Counted from the stretch's first letter, positions 1 to 6,704 are shown. The stretch is DNA of 14,894 nucleotides from Gammaproteobacteria bacterium (GCA_025360985.1 JANYBA010000162.1:1-14894), one strand, 5' to 3'. The notes: generated by a model not told the origin, from the letters alone. Program-made: numbers and translations.

Positions 1-1
1 T

Positions 2-685
2 GCCACTGGCGTCGACCTGAGTTTCGCGCCGGTGGTGGACCTCGGCCGCGGCAATCGCGCCATCGGCAATCGCGCCTTCCACGCCGAGCCGGCGATCGTC
101 GGCGAATTCACCCGCGCCTACGTCCGCGGCATGCATTCGGCCGGCATGGCCGCCACGCTCAAGCATTTCCCCGGGCACGGCTCGGTGCTGGAAGACACCC
201 ACTTCGACGAGGCGATCGACCCGCGTCCGCTCGAAGTCCTGCGTCGCGAAGACCTGGTGCCCTTCGTCGCGGGCATCGACGCAGGCGCCGACGCTGTGAT
301 GATGGCGCACGTCGCCTATCCGGCGGTCGCGCCGGAGCCGGCCGGGTATTCGCCGCGCTGGATGAAGGAGATCCTGCGGCGCGACATGGGCTTCAAAGGC
401 GTAATTTTCAGCGACGACATCGGCATGGCCGCGGCGGAATCGGCCGGCGGCGTCGCCGCGCGCATTTACGCCCACCTCGATGCCGGCTGCGACGCAGTGC
501 TGGTCTGCCCACCGGCGCTGGTCGCTGATTCTCTCGCTGCGATGGATTCGCGCCCGGCAACGAATGCCGGGGCGATGGCGCCCTTGTTCGGTCGGGGCGC
601 GCCTGGCTGGAGCGGCCTGCTGGTCGATACGCGCTACGATGGGGCTCGGGCCCGGCTGTCGGGCCCCGCGTTCAAGGCAAGCTGA
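2..685 (+). CDS. nagZ: Beta-N-acetylhexosaminidase NagZ, 3' part (5' end outside window)
   Basis: Cytoplasmic glycoside hydrolase family 3 enzyme that removes N-acetylglucosamine from 1,6-anhydro-MurNAc peptides during peptidoglycan recycling. The open frame runs in from the left edge, so the start is not in the window; about 227 residues are visible against roughly 340 for the family. The fragment opens with LSFAPVVDLGRG, a GH3 strand signature. It contains KHFPGHG (codons 161-181), which belongs to the loop carrying the catalytic histidine of the NagZ His/Asp dyad. It also contains FSDDIGM (from 407), whose first Asp (codon 413-415) is the expected nucleophile. The TGA at 683-685 is followed 1 nt later by the GTG of hpt, so the two genes are probably co-transcribed. 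The identification is secure; the truncation is only a window edge. Confidence 0.95.
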   Translation, partial: ATGVDLSFAPVVDLGRGNRAIGNRAFHAEPAIVGEFTRAYVRGMHSAGMAATLKHFPGHGSVLEDTHFDEAIDPRPLEVLRREDLVPFVAGIDAGADAVMMAHVAYPAVAPEPAGYSPRWMKEILRRDMGFKGVIFSDDIGMAAAESAGGVAARIYAHLDAGCDAVLVCPPALVADSLAAMDSRPATNAGAMAPLFGRGAPGWSGLLVDTRYDGARARLSGPAFKAS

Positions 686-686
686 C

Positions 687-1223
687 GTGCCCGATCTCGC
701 CAAGGCCCTGCTGGATTCCGAGCTGCTGTTCGATCACGCGCAGATCGATGTCGCGATCGCCCGCATCGCCGGCGAGATCCGCAGCGATTACGTCGACGAG
801 CGGCCGGTCTACCTGACCGTCATGCACGGCGGCATGTTGTTCGCCTCGCAGCTGGCCTTGCAGGTCGGCATCGACCTTGAATTCGACTACCTGCACGCCA
901 CGCGCTATCGCGGCGCCACCACCGGCTCGGGCCTGGCTTGGTTGCACCGCCCGGCGACGCCGCTGGAAGGCCGGCGCGTGCTGATCGCCGACGACATCCT
1001 CGACGAAGGGCACACGCTCAAGTCGGTGCGCAACTGGTGCGAAGACCAAGGCGCGGCCGAGGTCCGCATCGCGGTGCTCTGCGTCAAGAACCACGATCGC
1101 CGCGTCGACGACATCGAGGCGGATTACATCGCCCTGGAAGTGCCGGACCGTTATGTCTACGGCTTCGGCATGGACTACCACGAACAGGGTCGCAACCTGC
1201 CCGGGATCTACGCGCTGAAATGA
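687..1223 (+). CDS. hpt: Hypoxanthine-guanine phosphoribosyltransferase
   Basis: Type I phosphoribosyltransferase (178 aa) that makes IMP or GMP from hypoxanthine or guanine and PRPP in cytoplasmic purine salvage. The PRPP-binding loop is clear at residues 98-111 (VLIADDILDEGHTL), and the flexible-loop RY pair is near residue 73. The C-terminal base-pocket segment VYGFGMDYHEQGRNLPGIY (157-175) matches bacterial Hpt. The GTG at 687 is chosen because it lies 1 nt after the nagZ stop, has AAGG at 674-677 nine bases upstream, and gives a normal N-terminus; the frame stays open further upstream only as a shadow of nagZ. Its TGA overlaps the next start (ATGA at 1220-1223). That neighbour releases hypoxanthine, the substrate of this enzyme, so the pair forms a short salvage route. 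Confidence 0.93.
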   Translation: MPDLAKALLDSELLFDHAQIDVAIARIAGEIRSDYVDERPVYLTVMHGGMLFASQLALQVGIDLEFDYLHATRYRGATTGSGLAWLHRPATPLEGRRVLIADDILDEGHTLKSVRNWCEDQGAAEVRIAVLCVKNHDRRVDDIEADYIALEVPDRYVYGFGMDYHEQGRNLPGIYALK

Positions 1224-1996
1224 GCGGGGACATCGCGCTGGCGATCATTGGTGGCACCGGTCTGTACAAGCTGGCGGCGCTGGAACAGGTCGAAACTCTG
1301 GTTGGCGACACCGTCTTCGGCGCGCCGTCCGGGCCGGTGCGGGTCGGGATATTTGCTGGGAGACGAGTAGCTTTCATTGCCCGCCACGGCGAGGACCATT
1401 CGATCCCGCCGCACCGGGTGAATTACCGCGCCAACCTGCGTCGCCTGCTCGACCTCGGCGCGACCCGAGTGCTGGCGATCAACACCGTCGGCGGCATCAC
1501 CGACCGCTTTCCGCCCCGGACCCTGGCTTGCCCGGACCAGATCATTGATTACACCTGGGGCCGCACGACGACGATCTGGGACGAGCCGGGCGGCAAGCCA
1601 CTCCATGTCGACTTCACCGAGCCCTACAGCGTCGGATTCCGGCGCGAGCTGGTCGCGGCCGCGGCAAAGGCGGGCGTCGGCATCGTCGACGGCGGCTGCT
1701 ACGGCGCCGTCCAGGGCCCGAGGCTGGAATCCCGGGCGGAGATCGTCCGCCTGCGCCAGGACGGCTGCGACCTGGTCGGCATGACCGGCATGCCCGAGGC
1801 CGGCCTGGCCCGGGAACTCGGCATCGACTACGCCTGCCTGGCGGTGATCGCCAACTGGGCGGCTGGTTGCGGCGATGCCCGCGAGATCACCCTCGAGGAA
1901 GTCCTGGTGAACGTCGAATCGGCCAGCGCCGCCTTGCCCGGGCTCCTCGCGGCCCTGCTGGCCGGGCGTCCGGCGACCACTCCGAGGCCGGGGTGA
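1220..1996 (+). CDS. S-methyl-5'-thioinosine phosphorylase (MTAP/PNP family)
   Basis: Trimeric-type purine nucleoside phosphorylase of 258 aa, called as the methylthioinosine-specific type known from Pseudomonas aeruginosa. That enzyme splits methylthioinosine into hypoxanthine and methylthioribose-1-phosphate. Visible motifs are IIGGTG (9-14, phosphate loop), ARHG (54-57), PPHRVNYRANL (63-73), QGPRLESRAE (165-174), GMTGMPEA (187-194) and ANWAAG (211-216). Adenosine-type MTAPs carry MTTVPE and an Asp in a TDYDCW segment at the last two places. Here MTGMPE and Asn212 point to a 6-oxopurine substrate. The ATG at 1220 overlaps the hpt stop by 4 nt, suggesting coupled translation. Codons 43-54 (1346-1381) are unusually AT-rich and rare for this genome. 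MTAP or PNP remain alternatives, but less likely. Confidence 0.85.
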   Translation: MSGDIALAIIGGTGLYKLAALEQVETLVGDTVFGAPSGPVRVGIFAGRRVAFIARHGEDHSIPPHRVNYRANLRRLLDLGATRVLAINTVGGITDRFPPRTLACPDQIIDYTWGRTTTIWDEPGGKPLHVDFTEPYSVGFRRELVAAAAKAGVGIVDGGCYGAVQGPRLESRAEIVRLRQDGCDLVGMTGMPEAGLARELGIDYACLAVIANWAAGCGDAREITLEEVLVNVESASAALPGLLAALLAGRPATTPRPG

Positions 1997-2025
1997 TTGT
2001 CAAGGCATTTTTGCTTGTTCATACT
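1997..2025 (+). promoter_or_regulatory. Predicted sigma70 promoter of the cold-shock gene
   Basis: TTGTCA (1997-2002, five of six matches to TTGACA) is followed after exactly 17 bases by CATACT (2020-2025, four of six matches to TATAAT). The spacer is AT-rich, in contrast to the surrounding DNA. The -35 box begins on the base right after the stop codon of the phosphorylase gene. The expected transcript start near 2032 would give a leader of about 93 nt before the ATG at 2125. This is inferred from sequence only. Confidence 0.55.
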
Positions 2026-2124
2026 CAGGCCGCGCACACGACCCCGTGTCCAAGAGCAGCGGCCCGGGGAGAGAATTCAGACGGGGCCGTGGCGTTCCCA
2101 AACGATCAGTACCCGAGGTAGAAC

Positions 2125-2328
2125 ATGAGCAACGGCACCGTAAAATGGTTCAACGACGCCAAGGGCTTCGGCTTCATCGCGCCGGACGATGGCAGCGAGG
2201 ATGTCTTCGTCCATTTCTCCGCCATCACCAGCACCGGCTTTCGCAGCCTCAAGGAAGGGCAGAAGGTCAGCTTCGAAGTCGTCCAGGGCCCGAAGGGCAA
2301 ACAGGCGGCCAACGTCGCGCCACTTTGA
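2125..2328 (+). CDS. Cold-shock protein, CspA family
   Basis: Single cold-shock domain (67 aa), a five-stranded beta-barrel that binds single-stranded RNA or DNA and acts as an RNA chaperone in the cytoplasm. RNP1 is KGFGFI (residues 13-18) and RNP2 is VFVHF (27-31). NGTVKWFN at the N-terminus and the [10 protein letters not shown] tail are standard for the family. The ATG has GAGG at 2115-2118, six bases upstream. The gene stands alone, with its own promoter at 1997-2025, a leader of about 93 nt and a strong terminator at 2363-2392. A long leader is usual for cold-inducible csp genes. Whether this copy responds to cold or is constitutive cannot be told from the sequence. Confidence 0.96.
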   Translation: MSNGTVKWFNDAKGFGFIAPDDGSEDVFVHFSAITSTGFRSLKEGQKVSFEVVQGPKGKQAANVAPL

Positions 2329-2362
2329 ACGTGGCCTGTCCAAGCTGAAGCTAGTATCGAAG

Positions 2363-2392
2363 AAACCCCGCCGCCCGGCGGGGTTTTCTTTT
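2363..2392 (+). terminator. Intrinsic terminator after the cold-shock gene
   Basis: A perfect 10-bp stem (2363-2372 with 2377-2386, AAACCCCGCC/GGCGGGGTTT) closes a GCCC tetraloop and runs into TCTTTT on the plus strand. The AAA arm followed by upstream A/T-rich bases gives a short T-containing tail on the minus strand too. It could therefore also stop transcripts arriving from the ABC transporter gene on the right. Confidence 0.88.
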
Positions 2393-2432
2393 AGGATGCG
2401 ATCCGAAGCCGTTGCCCGACCGGAGCCTGCCC

Positions 2433-2870
2433 ATGAAACCAAGCCGACGAATCCTGCTGCTGCTCGCCTTGCCCTTGTTCGCCAGCTCGCCCGCGGCGCT
2501 GGCCGAGACCTGGGTCGCCGTCGGCACGCATTCGGAAGTCGACACCGACAGCATCCACCGGACCGAGGATGGCCTGGTCCACTACATGGAACGGGATCCG
2601 CCCAAGGCCGACGCGCCGGATGCCGCGCGCCAGGCCTACGAAGAAGCCTTCGATTGCCAGAACATGATCTCGTTCGTGGGACTGGATGAAGCCGACTGGA
2701 AGGCCCAGGGGCGGGCGGTCAATCCCAACACGCACGGCAGCGACTTGATGGACTTCGTCTGCTCGCGGGCTACGCCGCCGCCGGCAACCCAGGATCCGCC
2801 AGCGCCGGAAGCAGCGCAGGATCCGCAACCGCCGGAAGAAGCGCAGGATCCGCAACCGCCACCGCCCTGA
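2433..2870 (+). CDS. Secreted protein resembling surface-adhesin E, with a proline-rich repeat tail
   Basis: Uncharacterised exported protein of 145 aa. Residues 1-24 are a classic Sec signal peptide (basic MKPSRR, a Leu-rich core, cleavage after ALA and before ETW), with no lipobox. The mature part (about 25-112) has the pattern WVAVGTHSEVDTDSIHRT, then LVHYMERD, a FDCQ cysteine and a late FVCSR cysteine. This recalls the surface-adhesin E family, in which a short all-beta domain carries a conserved Cys pair. That assignment is inferred from pattern, not searched. The last ~30 residues are repeats of AQDPQPPEE. The ATG at 2433 is preferred because GGAG (2422-2425) lies seven bases upstream; a TTG at 2412 would spoil the signal peptide. 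A weak -10-like TAGGAT sits at 2392-2397. The gene ends 6 bp before the 3' end of the oppositely oriented ABC gene. Confidence 0.7.
   Translation: MKPSRRILLLLALPLFASSPAALAETWVAVGTHSEVDTDSIHRTEDGLVHYMERDPPKADAPDAARQAYEEAFDCQNMISFVGLDEADWKAQGRAVNPNTHGSDLMDFVCSRATPPPATQDPPAPEAAQDPQPPEEAQDPQPPPP
2790..2870 (+). repeat. Three 27-bp tandem repeats encoding a Pro/Gln/Asp-rich tail
   Basis: Three head-to-tail units begin at 2790, 2817 and 2844, each opening with CAGGATCCGC. They encode QDPPAPEAA, QDPQPPEEA and QDPQPPPP plus the stop codon. The period is exactly 27 bp, so copy changes would keep the frame. Units two and three are nearly identical over their first 17 bases. The repeat forms the extreme C-terminus of the secreted protein. 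Confidence 0.85.
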
Positions 2871-2876
2871 GAAAAC

Positions 2877-4637
2877 TCAGGCGTGGTCGAACTGCAGGCG
2901 CGCCAGCTCGGCGTAGAGCCCGCCCTGCGCCACCAACTCCGCGTGCTTGCCTTGGGCAACGACGCGGCCTTGGTCCATGACCACGATCCGGTCGGCCTTG
3001 AGCACCGTCGCCAGCCGATGGGCGATGACCAGGGTCGTGCGGCCCTGCATCAACCGTTCCAGCGCCTGCTGCACGGCGCGCTCGCTCTGGGCATCGAGCG
3101 CCGAGGTGGCCTCGTCCAGCAACAGGATCGGTGAATCCTTCAACAGGGCGCGGGCGATCGCCAGGCGCTGTTGTTGCCCGCCCGACAGGCGCGCGCCGCG
3201 TTCGCCCAGTTCGCTGTCGTAACCTTGCGGCAACGCCGACAGGAATTCGTGCGCTTCGGCGCTGCGGGCCGCGGATTCGATCTCGGCATCGGTTGCTTCG
3301 AGCCGGCCGTAGCGCAGGTTCTCGCGCGCGGTGGTGCCGAAGATCACCGGGTCCTGCGGTACCAGGGCGATGGCTTCGCGCAAGGCGGTCGGGTCCAATT
3401 GCCGGATGTCGATGCCGTCCACGCGCACATCGCCGGCTTGCGGATCGTGGAAGCGCAGCAGCAACTGGAACACCGTGCTCTTGCCGGCGCCGGAAGGGCC
3501 GACCAGCGCCACCGTTTCGCCCGGAGCCACGGTGATCGAGAAATCCTCGAGGGCGGCGCTGTCCGGCCGCGTGGGGTAGTGGAAGGTCACGTTTTCAAGG
3601 CGAAGTTCGCCGCGCACCGGCCGGCCCAAGCTCGCGGGATTGCTCGACACCGGGATCGAAGATCGCTCGCGCATCAGTTCTTCGATCCGTTCCATGCCGC
3701 CGCCGGCGCGCTGCACCTCGTTCCACACCTCGGTCAGCGAGCCGAACGATGCGCCGCCGAAGAACGCGTAGAGGACGAACTGGACCAGCATGCCGACGCT
3801 CATCGTGTGGCCCAGCACCTGGTGGGCGCCGGTCCACAACACCAGCGTGATCGTGCCAAAGACGATCAGGATGAAGGTGGCGGTGAGGATCGATTGCAGG
3901 CGGATGCGCTTGAGCGCGGCCTGGAGCGTGCGCTGCACGGCGGCATCGAAGCGGTCCGACTCGTATTTTTCCCGGGCATAGCTCTGCACCGTGTGCATCG
4001 CATTGAGCGTTTCCGACGCGCGGGCATTGGCGTCGGCGACGCGGTCCTGGCTGTTCCGGGACGCGCCGCGCACGCGTCGGCCGGACAGGGCGAGCGGGAT
4101 CACGACCAGGGGAATGCCGATCAGGGTGTAGCTGGCCAGTCGCGGGCTGGTCACCACCAGCATCACCGCGCTGCCCAGGACGGTGACGATGCTGCGCAGC
4201 GCGATCGACATGGTCGAGCCGACCATGCTGCGGAGCATTTCGGTGTCGGCGGACAAACGCGACAGCAATTCGCCGGCGCGGGTGCGCTCGAAGAAACTCT
4301 GGTCGAGCGAGAGCAGGTGCGCATACAACTGGCGGCGCAGGTCGGCGATGACCCGCTCGCCCAATAGCGACACGAAGAAAAACCGGGCGCCAGTGCCAAT
4401 CGCCAGCACGGCGGCGACGACGAACAGCCCGCTGAAGCCCCGATTGATCGATTCGGAATGGCTGAAACCCTCGTCGACCATGTGCCGGAACGCGACCGGT
4501 AGCGTCAGCGACGCCGCCGACGACACGGCCAGGGCCACGAGCCAGAACAGCAGCAACTTGCGATGAGGTCGCAGGAACGGAATCAATCCGCGCAATGAGA
4601 CGAGGCGTTGGCGGGGCGATTCGGCGGGTGAGTTCAC
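2877..4637 (-). CDS. ABCB-type ABC exporter half-transporter (fused membrane and ATPase domains)
   Basis: A 586-aa half-transporter working as an inner-membrane dimer. Residues ~25-310 hold six predicted membrane helices (about 27-48, 68-90, 145-163, 170-187, 250-270 and 281-300). The ATPase domain follows: Walker A GPSGAGKST (380-388), Q-loop VPQDP (426-430), signature LSGGQQQ (484-490), Walker B ILLLDE (504-509) and H-loop His540. It resembles MsbA and other lipid or drug exporters, but the substrate cannot be read from sequence. The start is GTG at 4637, because GTGA overlaps the stop of the upstream yigZ-like gene. Upstream codons are in frame to 4892, but they read as a low-quality arginine-rich shadow. 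It is the last gene of the minus-strand run, and no terminator follows directly. Confidence 0.92.
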   Translation of the reverse strand: MNSPAESPRQRLVSLRGLIPFLRPHRKLLLFWLVALAVSSAASLTLPVAFRHMVDEGFSHSESINRGFSGLFVVAAVLAIGTGARFFFVSLLGERVIADLRRQLYAHLLSLDQSFFERTRAGELLSRLSADTEMLRSMVGSTMSIALRSIVTVLGSAVMLVVTSPRLASYTLIGIPLVVIPLALSGRRVRGASRNSQDRVADANARASETLNAMHTVQSYAREKYESDRFDAAVQRTLQAALKRIRLQSILTATFILIVFGTITLVLWTGAHQVLGHTMSVGMLVQFVLYAFFGGASFGSLTEVWNEVQRAGGGMERIEELMRERSSIPVSSNPASLGRPVRGELRLENVTFHYPTRPDSAALEDFSITVAPGETVALVGPSGAGKSTVFQLLLRFHDPQAGDVRVDGIDIRQLDPTALREAIALVPQDPVIFGTTARENLRYGRLEATDAEIESAARSAEAHEFLSALPQGYDSELGERGARLSGGQQQRLAIARALLKDSPILLLDEATSALDAQSERAVQQALERLMQGRTTLVIAHRLATVLKADRIVVMDQGRVVAQGKHAELVAQGGLYAELARLQFDHA

Positions 4638-5236
4638 GGGGACGGCATCTCGCTCGTTTTCAGGGTGGCCGCGCCGCGACTGGCGTCGCGCAGGCGCTCG
4701 CCCACGACGGCATACATGGCGGTCGGCAGGCGCAAACGCAAGCGCAGGCCGTGTTCGTCGAAGGATTCGGCCAGCTTCTCCGCGCCGACGGCGGCAAGTA
4801 TGGCGTGCACCGCCCCGGCCATGGCGAAATCGCAGGCCAATTCGGCCTCGATGGAATCGACCAGCGGGCGCCGGGATGCGGTTCGCAGGCATTCCGCCGC
4901 CGCGCCGCCGTAAGCGCGAACCAGCCCGCCCGCGCCCAGGTTGATGCCGCCGTACCAGCGCGTGACCACGACCATCGCTTGGTCGATGCCTTGGCCATCA
5001 AGCGCCGAAAGGATGGGGCGTCCTGCGGTGCCGCCGGGTTCGCCATCATCGGAAAAGCGATAGCTGCCGCCAATCCGGTAAGCCCAGCAGTTGTGGGTGG
5101 CGTCGCGGTCGACGACCTCCCCGAGCCATGCCAAGGCCTGGGCGGGGGTTCCCACCGCGCGGGCTTGCGCCCGGAAGCGGCTCTTCTTCACCACGATTTC
5201 GCTCCGCGCAGGCGCGGCGAGGGTGTGCGCGCTCAT
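4634..5236 (-). CDS. yigZ: YigZ/IMPACT family protein (UPF0029)
   Basis: Cytoplasmic protein of 200 aa from the YigZ family, related to the eukaryotic translation regulator IMPACT; its biochemical role is not settled. The N-terminal domain carries the family signatures KKSRF (17-21), DDGEPGGTAGRPIL (63-76) and VVTRWYGGINLGAGGLVRAYG (90-110, with Gly-rich core 97-104). Residues ~130-195 form the smaller ferredoxin-like C-terminal domain (UPF0029 C). Length is normal (about 200 aa). ATGA overlaps with the anti-sigma gene upstream (5233-5236) and a GTGA overlap with the ABC gene downstream place it in the middle of a tightly packed operon. I see no functional link to either neighbour. Confidence 0.92.
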   Translation of the reverse strand: MSAHTLAAPARSEIVVKKSRFRAQARAVGTPAQALAWLGEVVDRDATHNCWAYRIGGSYRFSDDGEPGGTAGRPILSALDGQGIDQAMVVVTRWYGGINLGAGGLVRAYGGAAAECLRTASRRPLVDSIEAELACDFAMAGAVHAILAAVGAEKLAESFDEHGLRLRLRLPTAMYAVVGERLRDASRGAATLKTSEMPSP

Positions 5237-6147
5237 TCGCCCAGCAGGGGCTTCAATTCGGCCGGCACGGCTTGTTGCGGATACTTTGCGACGAACAGTC
5301 GAAGGCTGGCGCGGGCGCCGGCGACATCGCCTGCCTTGAGGCGATTGTGGATCTTCAGCAACCAGGATTCCGGATAGAGCTTTTCGTCGGCGGCGACGCG
5401 CCGGCGCAGCGACTCGGCGGATTCGGACTGCAAGCGCGTGCCGGTCACCGTGATCGTGTCGAGCGGAGTTCCCGCCCGGTCACGCTCGGTGGCGGCCGCT
5501 TTGGCGGCGACGCTGTCCGCCGCGGTATCCATCGCATTCGACTGTGCTTCCGCGCGGGCCTCCGGGGCCCGCGCGTCCGCAGTCAATCCGCTCAACGCGC
5601 CCACCGCAGGCGCGGCCTGCGCCATCGGCGCTGCCGTAGCGGCGGCCAGCTCGCGGCCACCCTGGGCCACATGCTCGTCGAGCCCATCATGCGGAAATGC
5701 GTTGGGTGCAGGCTGGTCGGCCCGCGGCAATGCGGGTTTGCTGGATGCGCGATTTGCAACGACGGGCGCTGCGGGCGGCGGCGGGTGGTTGAAGTCGCGC
5801 GGCGTCGCTTCCTTGAACTCGACGTTGAGTCGGCCATCGTCGGCGGATTCTTCGGCGATCGGTTCCGGTGAAGACGCCGGCAAGCTCATCGTTGGCGGAT
5901 TCATCCTTTGCCAGGTGATGCCGATGACGAGCACGGCCGCGGCGGCGCTGCCAATTCCCCAGAGCGATCCGGTCGAGGAAACCCACGCCCGGCGCCGGCG
6001 CGACGCGGCCACGGCGTTCGATGCCGCCTGCAGGATGCGCGCGTCCAAGGCCGGCGGCGGATCGCCCGCGGGCAAGGCGTGGACGATGCGCGCCAGCGCG
6101 GCTTCGTTGTCGTCGAGCGGATCGGTGGTGGGCGGACGGGTATTCAT
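5233..6147 (-). CDS. Single-pass membrane anti-sigma-like protein with a Pro/Ala-rich linker
   Basis: Protein of 304 aa, not assigned by clear homology but placed directly after an ECF sigma gene with an ATGA overlap, which is the usual site of the cognate anti-sigma factor. Residues 1-60 are cytoplasmic and helical, ending in the basic ASRRRR. One membrane helix spans about 63-80 (GIGSAAAAVLVIGITW). A long Pro/Ala-rich periplasmic region follows (about 85-225). Then comes the TonB-box-like LDTITVTGTRLQ (229-240) and a helical C-terminal domain (about 245-304) of the pattern YPESWLLKI...GDVAGARASLRLFVAKYP, reminiscent of TPR-like tails in related anti-sigma proteins. It has no cysteine, so it cannot be a zinc (HxxxCxxC) anti-sigma factor. 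Role inferred from position and topology. Confidence 0.75.
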   Translation of the reverse strand: MNTRPPTTDPLDDNEAALARIVHALPAGDPPPALDARILQAASNAVAASRRRRAWVSSTGSLWGIGSAAAAVLVIGITWQRMNPPTMSLPASSPEPIAEESADDGRLNVEFKEATPRDFNHPPPPAAPVVANRASSKPALPRADQPAPNAFPHDGLDEHVAQGGRELAAATAAPMAQAAPAVGALSGLTADARAPEARAEAQSNAMDTAADSVAAKAAATERDRAGTPLDTITVTGTRLQSESAESLRRRVAADEKLYPESWLLKIHNRLKAGDVAGARASLRLFVAKYPQQAVPAELKPLLGE

Positions 6148-6695
6148 GAGTTCAGTCGATGGCGCAGTTTGTCCATGGCGTAGCGGAGTCGCGATTTCAC
6201 CGTTTCCCGGCCGACGCCGGTGATCCGGCCGATTTCCTCCAGGCTCAGTTCCTGTTCCAGGCGCAGGAGCACGGTCTCCCGTTGATCTGCGGGCAATTCT
6301 TCCAATGCCAACTGCAACCGGCGCCGTTCTTCGAAGGCGGACAGTTGCCGTTCGGGCGTCTGCGGATCGGGCTCGCGTTCAGCCCGCTCCACGGCATCCT
6401 CCGGCGCCGGCGGCCGGTGCGAGAGCGAGCGCCAGTGGTCGGTCAGGCGATTGTGCGCGATCTGGTACAGCCAGGTGCTGAACCTGGCCTCGGGCCGGTA
6501 GCGCTCGCGCGCGGTGATCAGGCGCTGCCAGACGTCCTGGTACAACTCCTCGGCGGTGCCGTGCTCGCGCACTTGCCGCAGCAGGAACCGGAACAAGGGG
6601 CCGCGGTGGCGGGAATACAGGGTTTCGAAGGCTGCCGCGTCGCCGCCCCCGTAGGCCAGCATCAGTTCCTCGTCGGTAAGCTCCCCAGGCACCAT
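6144..6695 (-). CDS. RNA polymerase ECF sigma factor
   Basis: ECF-type sigma-70 factor of 183 aa. Region 2 spans about 20-92: AAFETLYSRHRGPLFRFLLR, EELYQDVWQRL for core binding, and FSTWLYQIAHNRLTDHWR for -10 recognition. A linker rich in Pro, Glu and Arg joins it to region 4 (about 124-182), where ELPADQRETVLLR and LSLEEIGRITGVGRETVKSRL form the -35-binding helix-turn-helix. There is no extra C-terminal domain. The ATG at 6695 is chosen because the conserved DEELMLAY segment begins at residue 8. No Shine-Dalgarno sequence lies upstream, and the start codon sits in a hairpin loop (6681-6704). The gene is 63 nt downstream of the vWA lipoprotein gene and overlaps the anti-sigma gene by ATGA. 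Targets are unknown. Confidence 0.94.
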   Translation of the reverse strand: MVPGELTDEELMLAYGGGDAAAFETLYSRHRGPLFRFLLRQVREHGTAEELYQDVWQRLITARERYRPEARFSTWLYQIAHNRLTDHWRSLSHRPPAPEDAVERAEREPDPQTPERQLSAFEERRRLQLALEELPADQRETVLLRLEQELSLEEIGRITGVGRETVKSRLRYAMDKLRHRLNS

Positions 6696-6704
6696 GCCGG
6701 GGAG
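6681..6704 (-). promoter_or_regulatory. Predicted mRNA hairpin enclosing the sigma factor start codon
   Basis: On the minus strand, CTCCCC-GGC (6704-6696) pairs with GCC-T-GGGGAG (6689-6681). This gives nine pairs with one bulged base, eight of the nine being G:C, around a five-base loop ATGGT that holds the initiation codon. The stem also buries GGGGAG, the only purine-rich stretch near the start. The bases between the vWA stop and the stem contain several CUCC elements, including AACTCCG twice in 15 bases. The pairing is seen directly; a role in controlling translation is inference. Confidence 0.5.

Noticed and set aside
2412..2432. TTG start at 2412 for the secreted protein (and likewise TTG 8564 for the vWA lipoprotein).
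   Set aside because: Both would add acidic or polar residues before a clean signal peptide, and both ATG starts have a well-spaced GGAG.
4638..4892. In-frame upstream extension of the ABC exporter by 85 residues.
   Set aside because: It overlaps the yigZ-like gene almost entirely and reads as an arginine-rich shadow. The GTG at 4637 in a GTGA overlap is the natural start.
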